NCBI GenBank assembly: GCA_037783415.1
Contig: JAZGTN010000064.1
Coordinates: 1,406,001 to 1,470,000, forward strand
Origin: Leptasterias polaris
Taxonomy: Eukaryota; Echinodermata; Asteroidea; Forcipulatida; Asteriidae
Direction of reading: 5' to 3'
DNA length: 64,000 nt
The notes beneath the pieces were generated by a model. That model ran no database searches and was not told the DNA's origin. It worked only from the letters and a program-made list of their open reading frames with translations. The translations under genes were made by a program, and so were the position numbers. This document shows, piece by piece, positions 1-10,769 of this stretch (positions within the stretch are counted from its first letter, which is position 1; the number at the start of each line of letters is the position of its first letter).

Positions 1-3000
1 CTCACAACATAGACTGGAATGTCTTGGTGTTTGCGTACCACGACGTATGGTGTTTGTTCCCAATTGTCTCTGAGTTTGCACTTCCCTCTGGGCGTTTTGT
101 TCAGCACTAGGACATGGTCACCTGTTTGAATAGACTTCTCCTTTACCTTCATGTCGTATGTCCGCCTCTGTTTGGTTCTGGCCTCCTCTGCGTTAGCTCT
201 AGCCTCCTCTAATGCCTTGTGCATACGCGTCTGTAGGGTCTTGACATATGAGTTGTAGTTTCGACTGGCTTCTTGTGGTTGTCCGTCTGGTGATAGGAGC
301 ATCACATCTACTGGTAATCTTGCGTCTCGTTGGAACATGAGAAAGAAGGGCGAGTAGCCGGTTGATTCGTGTAGGCTGCAATTGTAGGCATGGGTCAGGA
401 CCTCAACGTGCGATGCCCAATTCACCTTCTTCACTGGATCAAGGGTGCCTAACATTGATAGGAGGGTACGATTAAATCGCTCAGTCATGCCGTTGCCTTG
501 GGGATGGTATGGTGTCGTCTTGCTCTTGGACATCCCCATAACAGCACAGAGTTGACGGATCACTTCAGACTCGAAGCACTTCCCTTGGTCGGAATGTAGG
601 CGTTCCGGAATACCGTAGTTTGAGATGTATCTCTCCCACAATATGCGGGCCACTGTCCTCGCTTTCTGGTCTCTAGTTGGATATGCTTTGGCATATCGAG
701 TGAAATGGTCCGTTACCACGAGTAAGTGTTCGTATCCGCCAGAAGACCTCTCAAGACTCAGAAAATCGATGCAGACTAACTCCATTGGGCGTGTTGTTCG
801 GATGCTGTTTAGACCGATGCAACGTTGATTCTCTGGACGTTTTCGTAGAGTACATCTCCTGCAGGTCTGGATGTACTTCTTCACATCGGTGTGTAACCCT
901 GGCCAGAAGAAGCGTTTCGTCACTTGGTGTTGGGTCTTATGTAACCCAAGATGGCCCATCTCATCATGGAGGCTACGTAGGACAGGTTGGCGAGTGGCAA
1001 TAGGGAGAACTGGACGAGGTTTTACTTCGTCAGCGTCATCTGTCTTCTTGTAAACCAGTGTCCCTGATTCTGTTTGGAGTCGATCCCATGAGCGAAGTAG
1101 TCGCTGTACTTGTGTTGGTTCTCGTCTAGCTTGTCGTTGACTTGGCTTACTACCCCGAGTGGACTTGAGGTAAATGATTCTACTTAGGGTCGGATCTTCC
1201 AGTTGAGCCTTCTGAAGGTTCATTTCGTCTCCCATAGTACTTGTTCCATACCTCTCTGAGTCACTGCTGTCAGGTCCAGATGTTCCTCTAAAGTGCGGTG
1301 ATACTGGTTCGTCGCTGTCGGATTGGCTTGGGCTGTTGGTCTCTGGGGATACATCCTGGGTTGAAAGAGTGGCCTGCATGTGGACTTCAATATCTTCTGT
1401 GGACATCTGCTTTTCAACTGAGCCGTTCTCGGTTGCATCCAACATGCGGGTGACTTCCCTTCTAGTGATCCTGGAAAGCGCATCAGCATTAGCGTTGTTC
1501 TTTCCTGGACGGTAGATTATGTCTAATTCGAAGAGAGATAGGTCATTAACCCAACGTTGACTATGGGCATCCAGCTTTGCACCCTTCAAAACATACGTCA
1601 TAGGATTATTGTCGGTTACTGCTGTCACTTTGTGGCCATACAAATAATCTCTGAACTTGGTAGTTAGGGCCCAATGTAACGCCCTAAACTCTAACTTGTG
1701 TGCTGGATACTTCTTTTCTGCTGAAGAAAGAGTCCGGCTCGCATATGCCACTACACGTTCACGACCATCCTGTTGTTGGGTAAGTACTGCGCCAAGGCCT
1801 TCAAGAGACGCATCTGTCTGTACGACGAAGGGAAGGTTATAATCGGCATAAGCTAAGATTGGAGCTGAAGTTAACTTGGATATTAACGTCTGGAATGCAA
1901 CGCCACATTCAACAGTCCAGACGAACGGTGGGTCTCTGCTGCCACGTTTTCCCCCAATGAGGCCAAAGAGAGGACTTGCTACCTTCGCATAGCCTTGGAT
2001 AAACTTCCGGTAGTAGCCAGTTATCCCAAGGAAACTCCGGACATCCTTCTTTGATTTTGGGATCGGCCAATTTTGTACAGCGGTTATCTTCTCGGGATTT
2101 GTGGCAATACCTTCTGCCGAGACAATATGCCCCAGATATTGTATGCTACTCTTCATGAAGTGACACTTGGAGGGTTTCAGCTTGAGGTTGTGTTGTCTTA
2201 TTCGATCAAACACTTGGCTTAGTCGAGTGATGTGTTCTTCAATAGTGGAACTGTAAATGATGACATCATCGAGGTAGAGTAGTACACTTTCAAAGTTCAT
2301 GCCGCTGAATACATTGGACATTAAACGTTGGAAAGTGGCAGGAGCGTTGACGAGTCCAAATGGCATTCTGAGAAACTCGTACAGTCCCATCGGGGTTGTG
2401 AAGGCTGTCTTCGCCTGATCCTTCTCAGCAACGCCAACTTGAAGATAGCCTGAGGTCAAATCTAGACAAGAAAAATACTTTGCTTTACCCAAAGCATCCA
2501 GCGCTTCTTCGATCCGAGGCAGAGGATACGCATCCCGAATCGTCCTCGAATTCAGCTTACGGTAATCTACGCAGAGTCGAATACTTCCATCCTTCTTTCT
2601 GACGATGACAACTGGAGAAGCGAATGAACTTTGGCTGGGTTTTATGACCTTTGTTTGCTCCAGATCTTTTATGTGTTTCCGAACCTCCTGGAATTCAGCG
2701 GGAGCAATGCGTCGGTACGGCAAACGAAATGGGGTAGAATCGCTTAAAGGAATCTTGTGTTCAGCGGTTTGGGTCTTGCCAATGTCAAGGGAATCTTTGG
2801 AGAAGATATCTGAATTGGTTTTGAGTAGATCTTTGATGGCTTTCTTTTCAGAGGGGGTCAGGGCTGTATCGTCAAGATCGACATCTGGCATTTCTTCTTT
2901 GGATATTGTGTGTTCGAACATCCCCATGACAGGAGCTTTGGAGTTTGGTTCAGTGCCGACGATCTGCACAGAGGACAACCTCGCTAATATTGTGTTTCTC

Positions 3001-3808
3001 CTAACAACTGCTGTTTGTTGAGATAGATTACAAAGGCGAATTGGAGCCGCACCATCTTGAACTTCAACTAGTGTCTGCCCAACCGCTAACCTTTGATTGG
3101 TCGTGCTCTCCACTAGTGCTGATATCGTCCGTCCTCTGGTGGATTTGGGTGCTTTGGCGGTAAGGACGACTTCAGACCCAGGTTGAATTTCAATTGCCCG
3201 TCTTCCTGCATACCGCAGACATCCAATTTCTCCATTAGTACGAGCAATGTCCACACCATCAGTATTTATGCACTGGAATGCCGAGTACCAGTCAGAGGAC
3301 TTCTTGGCCTTAGACATGAACCCTCGTCCATACTTCTTGTGGAGACAGTCTCGTACAGCAAGGATTACATTAGTCCCGATGAGAAGTGGGGTAGAGCGTC
3401 GGAAATTGGTGTCAGGGACAACTAAAGCAGGGACCTTCTTCATCACCTCACCGAGAACTTCCATGTGTAGGAGGATATACCCCCGATGAAGGACATTTTG
3501 GCCTCCAGCTCCCTTGATGGTGATGTCGGTCGGTCTCAGAGCTTGTCGTCGGAGTTCAGGATGAGCTTTAACAAACTCATCGGCTATGGTGGTCACCTGT
3601 GAGCCGGTGTCAAGTAGGGCTTGACAGTTCTTCCCAAAGATGACTACATTAGTGGTATTCATTGGTCCGACCAGTCTCTCATCCGGTTGACTCTCTGCAC
3701 TTGAATGAAGGAGAAGTTTCCCCGACTTCCTCTCATATGTTGTAGTGGGGCTTATCTGCCTACATACACCCGCCAATTGCCCAGCATTAGCAGGTACGCC
3801 TAGTTTAA
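1..3808 (-). CDS. pol: Gypsy Pol polyprotein (protease, RT, RNase H, integrase), 3' end cut by window edge
   Basis: This encodes the enzymes that copy and integrate retrotransposon A. Reading from 3808 downward, the landmarks are: retropepsin LDTGS near 3613; RT with KKDGS, DYRKLN, MPFGLVNAPATF and the catalytic YLDD near 2276; RNase H with TDAS and TDNNP; an integrase with a zinc-binding HLGLHKT..CRRC region, the core aspartate in SDQGKCF near 590 and TPYHPQGNGMTERFN near 510; and a C-terminal DNWEQTPYVVV segment near the edge. DTG, YLDD and SDQG all lie in the same frame, and no stop was met in the parts translated. Pol has no start codon of its own and is expected to be made by frameshifting from gag. 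Confidence 0.9.
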
Positions 3809-5086
3809 ATGTACCTGATTGGTCCTGGTTGATTCTATCGGTGCTCTCCTGTGCTGGTTCGGTTGCTGACACTGTCGGGCGAAATGACCAATCCCACCGC
3901 AGTTGTAACAAGGTCTCTCTTGTCTAGGAGCAGGATACGTGGTGTGGCCAGAAGAATAGTGGGGATTTCTGCCAGGTCGTCCAGGGTTGTTGACTCTACT
4001 CTCCAGATGATGTACGCGCTGGTCCAGCATCTGCTGACCTTGTAGCACCTGGTTGAGGGTAGCCATTTGTTTCTGCATCATCTCAGCCAAGTCAGTAAGC
4101 TGATCCTTGCCAACTCCTTGTCTATCGGAAGTACTGGTGGTGATGGCTTGGGCACTGACTTTGGGTGCTGGGGGAGGGTCGTTCATCTGTTTCGGGTTGG
4201 TGCTAGCAGCCTGTTGATTTACATAGTACCGTTGTCGCCTCGCCTCCTTGGTATGTCGAGATTCTTCACTGATGACCCTGAGTTCTTGGCGCAGGGATTT
4301 GAAGGACATCGTTCTCGGTTGCATAGGGGCCAGTCGCTGTCTCACGAGATCATCATGCAAGCCTTTCATGAATTGTGTTGTCAGCAGAAGATCTCTGTCC
4401 TCACCTAGGGACCCTTGCCTCCCCTGCCGTTTATTGACGTCCTCCACATGCCTCAGGAGGGTCTCGAGAGCAATGGCATAATCAGTGCTAGTTTCTTCTG
4501 GCCGTTGGATTCGGGAGAAGAATGTTGCTATCGGTGTGGTCGCAGTACTTCCCTCTCCAAACTCCTCAAGCAGCTCTAAGATGGCTGTCTCGGCCGTGAC
4601 TTCACCTCCGCGGAATTCTAGGTTCAGGACAACATCTCGAGCCCGGCCCCTGGTATGGCGAACGACTTCCTGGAACTTCAGGCTCTGGGGTTGTGGGCCC
4701 TTGGCGTCCATGAGGTACCTCAGGTCACGCACCCAGTCCTCAACCTTCAGACTGTTTCTATCGGATGATGAGCCAGAAAACATCGCCACATCCTTCAATT
4801 TGTGGGAGGTGTACGTCAATGGCACATGTGGGGTTAGTGCAGGTTGTGGAGACTTTGGCGATCGTTTCTGTTGTAGCGGATCAAAATCTGCAAACTGGAG
4901 AGGGCTCACATTTGGGTGGGTCACCTGCGATGGATTTGCAGGTTGAACATCTGCTGGTGTCGGGCAATAGTGACGGGGGGTTGAAGAAAGACCATGCATT
5001 GCCATACGATGTGGGGTGAATGGGTTGCGTGGACTGCCTTGGAACGACAGGTTGGGTGGACGTGGTTGACTAGGTGAATCTGCCAT
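3800..5086 (-). CDS. gag: Gypsy Gag, capsid and zinc-knuckle nucleocapsid
   Basis: The product is about 428 aa if translation starts at the first ATG at 5086 (MADSPSQP). The same frame is open 11 codons further up, to a GTG at 5119. The middle part (VEDWVRDLRYLM ... ATTPIATFFSRIQRPEETS) resembles a retrotransposon capsid. A CCHC zinc knuckle, CYNCGGIGHFARQC, sits about 30 residues before the stop, as expected for an RNA-binding nucleocapsid. The stop TAG abuts the TTTAAAC frameshift site. The protein should form the cytoplasmic particle in which reverse transcription occurs. Confidence 0.88.
   Translation of the reverse strand: MADSPSQPRPPNLSFQGSPRNPFTPHRMAMHGLSSTPRHYCPTPADVQPANPSQVTHPNVSPLQFADFDPLQQKRSPKSPQPALTPHVPLTYTSHKLKDVAMFSGSSSDRNSLKVEDWVRDLRYLMDAKGPQPQSLKFQEVVRHTRGRARDVVLNLEFRGGEVTAETAILELLEEFGEGSTATTPIATFFSRIQRPEETSTDYAIALETLLRHVEDVNKRQGRQGSLGEDRDLLLTTQFMKGLHDDLVRQRLAPMQPRTMSFKSLRQELRVISEESRHTKEARRQRYYVNQQAASTNPKQMNDPPPAPKVSAQAITTSTSDRQGVGKDQLTDLAEMMQKQMATLNQVLQGQQMLDQRVHHLESRVNNPGRPGRNPHYSSGHTTYPAPRQERPCYNCGGIGHFARQCQQPNQHRRAPIESTRTNQVHLN
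3803..3809 (-). promoter_or_regulatory. -1 programmed ribosomal frameshift heptamer TTTAAAC at the gag/pol junction
   Basis: The last gag codons read CAT TTA AAC TAG. The bases T TTA AAC form the canonical X XXY YYZ slippery heptamer directly before the gag stop (3802-3800). Slipping back one base gives TTT AAA CTA GGC, which is the pol frame continuing to the protease DTG. Site and frame relation are seen directly; use in cells is inferred. A stimulatory structure would lie below 3800 and was not computed. Confidence 0.8.
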
Positions 5087-5235
5087 CCTGCACTTCGAAA
5101 GTTCTCCGACTAAAAGCACTGTGTTGGTTTTGTTTTACAAAAAAAAAACTGATTGACTTGAAAATAATTTTTAAAAAAATACCCCAGGTGAATAAGAAAA
5201 ATTGGCTAAATTTCCACAAGAAATATTATCAATTA

Positions 5236-5251
5236 CCCGGATCTTCCACCA
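5236..5251 (-). other. Candidate primer binding site of Gypsy A
   Basis: On the minus strand TGGTGGAAGATCCGGG lies a few T residues inside the proposed LTR end. It begins with the TGG expected for pairing to a tRNA CCA tail. The matching tRNA was not identified. Confidence 0.4.
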
Positions 5252-5257
5252 AAAAAA

Positions 5258-5767
5258 TGTAGCCCTGAAAAATGGATCACTTAAAAAAATATAATAAAGT
5301 TACGGGAATTGCAGTGAGGACCAAGGATCTAAATGATGAGTCGCAGATCTTCCTTAAATAACTGGGGCAAAAACACTAAATTTGTACCATAACAACAAAA
5401 TGAACTTTAATTTAAAACCTTTGAATACTGATGTAGAAACACCCAGACAAATCAACTAAAGTCATACTAAATATTAATCAAAGATAAAGTCAAGACTAAA
5501 AAAAAAAGGAAAAACCAACACAGCACTAATAGCGAATTACTCTGTAAAGCACATTCAAAACAGATACATGAAAAGCCAGAATTATTGAGCAATACGGAAA
5601 AACAGCAACTTGATGTCCTAACTTTTGGAGTTTACTTTTGGAGTTTTGGAATATTACAAGACACAATTGAAGTAGGTCTTTACTCACTGCTGTTTCGCTG
5701 CTCACTGACCTGCTAAGCACATGTGGGCAGTGCAGCACAAAAGAATAGACTGGTGCGCCTAGCAACA
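5258..5767 (-). repeat. Candidate 5' LTR of Gypsy A
   Basis: The 510 bp run, in element orientation, from TGTTGC to CTACA, so they have TG..CA ends. The segment is AT-rich, non-coding, upstream of gag, and its end is next to a PBS-like sequence. The partner LTR is outside the window, so the ends cannot be confirmed by comparison. Confidence 0.4.
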
Positions 5768-6016
5768 TGAACTAAATAAATGTGGTAAAAGTGATAAACG
5801 AGTCTGGGAGCTACACAGGGGAGCCCACTCCTATAAAAAGCAGTCACTCTCAGGGGGAACCACTTTGCAAGATAAAAAGGAAGGATATAAAAATCAAAGT
5901 GAAATTCCACTCCTCTACACATGATAAAAGCAATGAATACTTTGCATACGTACTTATTCCAACCTCACTTGATCATTTAGAATGGTATTATTTTACCTAT
6001 TTTTCTCACATCACAG
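5768..6016. other. No feature recognised between Gypsy A and the transposase-like gene
   Basis: There is a frame open from before 5800, but it shows no recognised domain and runs into the splice acceptor at 6016. I read this as intron or upstream sequence of the following gene. Its missing 5' exons, if they exist, could lie left of the Gypsy insertion. Confidence 0.4.
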
Positions 6017-9000
6017 GTATCTCCAGCCAGCAATATCTCATGTGTGGCATGCGGATCAGTCTTCAACAATTGCTGACCTCGTGGAACAGAATGCGAAAGC
6101 ATTCCTGGGAATGGACATAATAATAATAATAACCAGTTCTTATATAGCGCATTTCACAATAACGGTATCAATGCGCTTTACATTAGTGCCCTGGTCATTG
6201 GGCCAATAACATTCCTTTAATCTTTCTCAGCTCCCTGGGGAGTATACAGCCCGGGCTGCCGTGATGGCGCTCCGAAGGCTTTTTCAAACACAATATCAAC
6301 CTCTACCCTTGCAGGTACCCATTTATACCCCTGGGTGAAGAGAAGCAATTATAGCAAAGTGTCTTGCTCAAGGACACAAGCGTCATGACCGGGACTCGAA
6401 CCCACACCCCGATGACTAAACCACCAGAACTTGAATCCGATGCTCTTAACCACTCGGCCATGACACCCTACGACATGCGGGCAGACAGCCCGGGGCACTG
6501 CGCAAAGTTTGGCTGTTACAGCACAATGGATGTTAAACTCAACAAGGTGCTACACATCGAGCTTGTACAGGTACCTTTGTTTAAATATCAAAACCTAGCA
6601 ATAAAGTTATTTATTTGACTGACAGTGTAACATGTGCAGTAAACTTGGTGAAGTTTGATCATGGAATTTTCCTCTACCTTGTAATTTTTACTGTGTGATG
6701 CTATCATTATTGAGGTTATGCCCATTTATAAGTACATAACCAAAACAATATTTTAACTGTCCCATATATTATGATTAATTTATTTTGTGTGAGGTATTGA
6801 ACATCACAGCAAGGATACTGAAACTAGATGGCAAACATGTTGTGCTGCTTCAGTATGCAAGATACATGTACATGTATTGGAAAAATAATGTTATGGGCAT
6901 TTTTTATTTTTTCATTATAATTTTGTAGAAAAACGAATATGACAACAAATCAAACCTAATGGAGAAAGAGGGTCTTGTGAGAACTGTGAAATGGCTGGAA
7001 CAAAACAACGTGACTGTGGAAACCATCGTGACAGATCGACATCGTCAAATTGCCAAGTTTATCCGGGAGAAGTTAGAACCCAAAGGGATTAAGCATTACT
7101 TTGATGTATGGCATGTGGCAAAAGGTATTGTGTGTTGATTTTTTTAAATTTATTATTTTGTTCTAATAGGAAGCATTTATTGATCTATAATCCTGAGGTC
7201 TTTGGTTCAAATCCCAGTCAAGAAATTTTTTCTTCAGTAAATACCAATTAATTAATAATTGACTTTTAAAAAGTATCAATTTTGTATTCATCCCTTTTTC
7301 AAACTCTTATTATGGAACCTTTTAACATTTCTTTATACATGTACTTCTTCCACCTACAAGGTACATGTACATACATCAATTATTACTTCCCTTAGTCAAA
7401 TCAAATTTGGAGTACATGCATGCCTTTGAAGTTTGAACCACAATTATTTACAATAACATTTAAAAAAAATAATGCACTTTGATTCAAGTAGGCTGATTGT
7501 TGGATACACTTTTCCTATCCTAAATTTCATCAAAAACTTGAATATTTTTTCATTGATTTCTAAAAGGCCAAAAGAAGAAGCTGCTGAAGGTTTCGAAGTT
7601 TTCTGGATGTGATGGTGTACGTCAATGGATTCAAGGCATCACAAACAATCTGTACTGGGTTGCGTCTTCTACGAAAGATGGGGACGGTGATCTGATGCTT
7701 GCCAAATTTGAAAGTATCATTGACCACGTAATGGGCATTCATATCCACGACAACTCTCTATTTCCCAGATGTGCACATGGACCCATTGATGAGAGGACTT
7801 GGCTCAAGGCTGGTAAGATGTGCAAGTATTGAAGACATTGTATGTACATATTCTCAAAAACACTGCACATGTAAACAGAAACTCGAAGGAATAGCAAAAA
7901 TGCATCAAGACTGATAATAGCAAACTTGCAATTCAATTAGCAAACTTTGTGTTAAATCTTGCATTTTGTCAGAGACTAACATGTTTCCTATTGTCATTGT
8001 TTGTTATATTCAAAACAAGAATGGTCCTGTGGTAGTAATGTAGTAAACTAAAATCTTTTTGAGACGTCATGAGAAACAAATTTTTGAAATTTAAAATTTG
8101 CTAACCTTTAATTATGTGCAGTGCTGATTATGTGTCAACTTGATACTTAGACTGCATATTAAAAAATACTGAAGTATGAATAAGAAGGTTCCTTTTTGTT
8201 TTGTAGGATCTTCTTGGCAGCCTTACATTATAATGAAAATGCAGGCAGACGACAGGCAACTACTTCTAAGGGGAAGCTGATGTACCGCATTGTTTTCCCA
8301 AGGGCGAAACTTGACACTGGCGTATACACTGTCAGGAAACTTCTCGTCAATTGTACATACGGTGAGCTCTTCACAATTTTGTTTGTTTGTTCATTCTGGA
8401 TTATTAAATGCAAGTGTTGCATTACAGAATAAAAAATTAAAAAAATCATGAAATTTTATAGACTTGGACCGGAAAACACAAGGTAGTATACAATGAAAGA
8501 ACAGGGAATTTCAAGTTGAACTATACTAACTTGTGCTTAATGAATCTCTAAAGGAAACAAAATTATACATGGACATGTACTAGCTGTTACTTATTTTCCC
8601 CCTCCCTATCTTTGAAATTGTGTACAGATTACTCAAGAAACATTCTCCAACGAGTAATCCATCTTTGTCAACTTGTAGACAAGACAACAAAGAAAAGGTA
8701 CAGTCAGTTGTCAAGTAATCCGGGGTATTTGACGAAGAATGTACAGAAACCAGTTAAGTCCACAGCGGTGAAAAACTTTGTGTCCAGATTTAAGAATGTT
8801 ACTCCAGTAGCCAGGCCAGAGGAACAGCCAGGAACTAGTGACCCTATCCCTCAAACAAAGAAACGAAACAGACCAGAGAAGAAACGAGCCAAAGGTCAAC
8901 CCCCCAGTAAACGCCAAAAAACAACAAAGCAACACACAAAGGCAGTAAAGAAAAGTATGAGTAAGAAGGCAGTGAAGACGACAAACAAAGAGGAGCAAGG

Positions 9001-9331
9001 AGAGTCAAGCAGAAGAAAAGGTAAACAACCTGGCATAAGTGGTGATTCCAAAAAGACAGCATCCAAGGAAACATCACACAAGGAGAAGGCACCCAAGAGG
9101 AAAGCACCCAAGGTGAAGGCACCCAAGGAGAAGACACCCAAGGAGAAGGCACCCAAGGAAAAGGCACCCAAGGAGAAGGCACCCAAGAGGAAAGCACCCA
9201 AGAGGAAAGCACCCAAGGAGAACGCACCCAAGGAGAACGCACCCAAGGAGAAGGCACCCAAGGAGAAGGCACCCAAGGAGAAGGCACCTAAAGATAAGGC
9301 ACCCAAGGAGAAGGCACCTATTAAAAGATAA
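6017..9331 (+). pseudogene. Kolobok/THAP-type DDE transposase-like gene, 5' incomplete and disrupted
   Basis: Five exons are recognisable: 6017-6570 (interrupted by a SINE), 6929-7124, 7567-7812, 8207-8361 and 8628-9331. All junctions are AG..GT. The first two join in phase at ELVQ/KNEY, and later ones at VAKG/QKKK and NCTY/DYSR. Family landmarks in order are DSPGHCAKFG, MEKEG, TDRH, DVWHVAKG, NNLYWVA and FLAALHYNENA, as in RNase H-fold transposase-like proteins common in corals, fish and echinoderms. I assign Kolobok tentatively. Exon 7567-7812 ends in phase 1 but exon 8207-8361 needs phase 2. The segment that normally lies between them, with the SLE acid residue, is not found in the 394-bp gap. 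The last exon adds a lysine-rich APKEK repeat tail. The SINE shifts the frame of the first exon, so this copy is probably dead. A THAP domain was not seen. Confidence 0.72.
6119..6471 (-). mobile_element. tRNA-Leu-derived SINE inserted in the transposase-like exon
   Basis: Reading the minus strand from 6471, a tRNA-like head has an A box TGGCCGAGTGG (6450-6460) and a B box GGTTCGAGTCC (6392-6402). A CAA anticodon loop and long variable region suggest tRNA-Leu. The body ends in GCGCTATATAAGAACTGG and a TTATTATTATT tail at 6119. GACAT is duplicated at 6114-6118 and 6472-6476. Removing the SINE plus one GACAT joins AFLGMD to MRADSPGH in frame. Total added length is 358 bp, which shifts the frame. 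Confidence 0.88.
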
Positions 9332-9378
9332 GGCACCCAAGGAGAAGGCACCTAAAGATAAGGCACCCTAGGAGAAGA
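9080..9378 (+). repeat. 15-bp minisatellite coding APKEK repeats
   Basis: Repeats of a 15-bp unit (AAGGAGAAGGCACCC and variants) encode about 17 copies of APK[ED]K or APKRK at the end of the last transposase-like exon. A near-perfect unit near 9321 contains four extra bases (CACCTATTAAAAGATAAGG against CACCTAAAGATAAGG). This shifts the frame to a TAA at 9329-9331, while the repeat goes on in another frame to about 9378. Confidence 0.85.
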
Positions 9379-9397
9379 CACCCAATCTGCGATCATA

Positions 9398-9403
9398 AAT
9401 AAA
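9398..9403 (+). other. Poly(A) signal AATAAA
   Basis: AATAAA lies about 70 bp after the stop codon of the transposase-like gene. It fits as its polyadenylation signal. Confidence 0.45.
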
Positions 9404-9817
9404 AACCAAAACAAAAAACATTCTGCTTCAATTTTATTTCTATACTTTAAGCCCTTCACAAGTAAGGTATTTATACCCTGCTATACAACCCTGCTGGATG
9501 ACATTGAAGTGGCAAATAAGGTGCATTAGTTTTGTTAATGTGTTTATGAATTCCAGATTAAAGTATGTACACAAATTATAAACAAAAACAAAAGCAGCAT
9601 GTGTAAAGTTGTTAAAAAACAAAACCATTTGTTCAAATGTCTTTTTATTTCAGGATTAGGTTATAGTTTGTACAATATCGCACTACATCATGAAACCGTA
9701 CAAGATAACATGGCAAAATTAATGTACATACCATAATGTTGTTTCCATGTACACTTTCATATGTACAAGGGATTGGCCTGAAATGTTTTAACTACAAGCC
9801 AGCAGGAACAGTTACAG
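9404..9817. other. AT-rich spacer without recognised features
   Basis: No coding similarity or repeat family was recognised here. Confidence 0.4.
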
Positions 9818-10155
9818 GGAAGGTATGTCTCTGGTAATTACTCCAAAAAATAATGATCATAAAAACTGCCTTGGTGAGCTGTTGAAAACATTATTAGAAA
9901 TGACCCCCTTTGAAGTATAGTGTAGTTTTAGAGAAAGAGGTCAAATTCATCCCAATATTTTTATCTGTGATGGCATCATATGAAAGCACAACATTCTATG
10001 CAACAGGGGTGTTTGTTTTGTTAATTATTTCCTTGAAACTTTGATGACTTGAGCCATTTTTTTACAGATTTGTTATTTATTGCATATATTGGGATACACC
10101 AAATAAGGATACACATGTACTGGTATTTGACAATTACCAAAAGTATACCCTGGTA
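9818..10155 (+). repeat. Degenerate copy of the GGACACTATTGGTAATT MITE family
   Basis: Diverged but ordered matches to the copies at 26317-26696 and 27564-28904 are visible: GGTAATTACTC, CATAAAAACT, TTTGAAGTATAGTGTAGTTTT, ACAGATTTGTTATTTATTGCATAT, and GACAATTACCAAAAGT at the end. Confidence 0.55.
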
Positions 10156-10769
10156 TTCACTGGTCCCCCTCTTTTGTACATGTACTCGTCAACATTTCAT
10201 ATCAAAAAGAGATTTTCAACACTGAACTAGCCAGCTTAACGCCTTGCAGTGATTTTTGACTGGTCCTCGGGCGTTTTAATCGACATTTGGCCAGTAGATC
10301 ACTGTTAAGGGAGAACCCTGTGTACTTGATGAATTCAAGATGAAAGTTTGCACAAAAATATGAACAAAAGATGCACTCTCTTTACGGTTAAAACAAACAT
10401 TTTTCCTGATGTGCATTTCACTACTTCAGCGGTTAAGTAATAAACAACTTGTAAAAACATGGTGTAATGTATTAATTTTAGTCATGCCATGTGAATTGTC
10501 ACAAAAGAATGCTCTGACAAAGAGTACCCACATGATGAGACAATTGTGTTAATAAAAGCCACTAGAAGGTCTTTCCTACACACGTCTGATGGAGTCTGTT
10601 ACTTATGAAATGAAAAGAGTACTTTACATAAATACATGTTTTGTTTCAGCTACGGATTATTTTTTTTGACTCAGTATATGAAGTATAAGTATAATCAATT
10701 TAATGCAAACAAAACAGCTGAATGGACAAACAAAACATAAAACCCCTTAAAAAATATTGATGCAAGAAA
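10156..10769. other. AT-rich spacer without recognised features
   Basis: This is the convergent intergenic region between the transposase-like gene and the P2X7-tail-like gene. Short purine-rich or AT-rich words are present, but no gene. Confidence 0.4.

Larger units (their letters stand above)
1..5767 (-). mobile_element. Ty3/Gypsy LTR retrotransposon A (3' end beyond the window)
   Basis: Read on the minus strand, the order is a candidate 5' LTR (5258-5767), a candidate primer binding site, a short leader, gag, then pol in the -1 frame. Pol domain order is protease, RT, RNase H, integrase, the usual Ty3/Gypsy order. The coding part shows no internal break where I checked it, so the copy may have been active recently. 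The 3' LTR lies left of the window, so LTR identity and target duplication cannot be judged. Confidence 0.9.

Noticed and set aside
3851..5019. Plus-strand frames of 64-153 codons
   Set aside because: They are antisense to Gypsy gag, which has a zinc knuckle and a proper end.
6389..6471. Functional tRNA-Leu gene
   Set aside because: A and B boxes are good, but the sequence is the head of a SINE with body, tail and target duplication, and the acceptor stem is not intact.
8711..9351. Three long minus-strand frames rich in SPWVP, LGAFS and LLGCL
   Set aside because: They are antisense shadows of the APKEK minisatellite in the last transposase-like exon.
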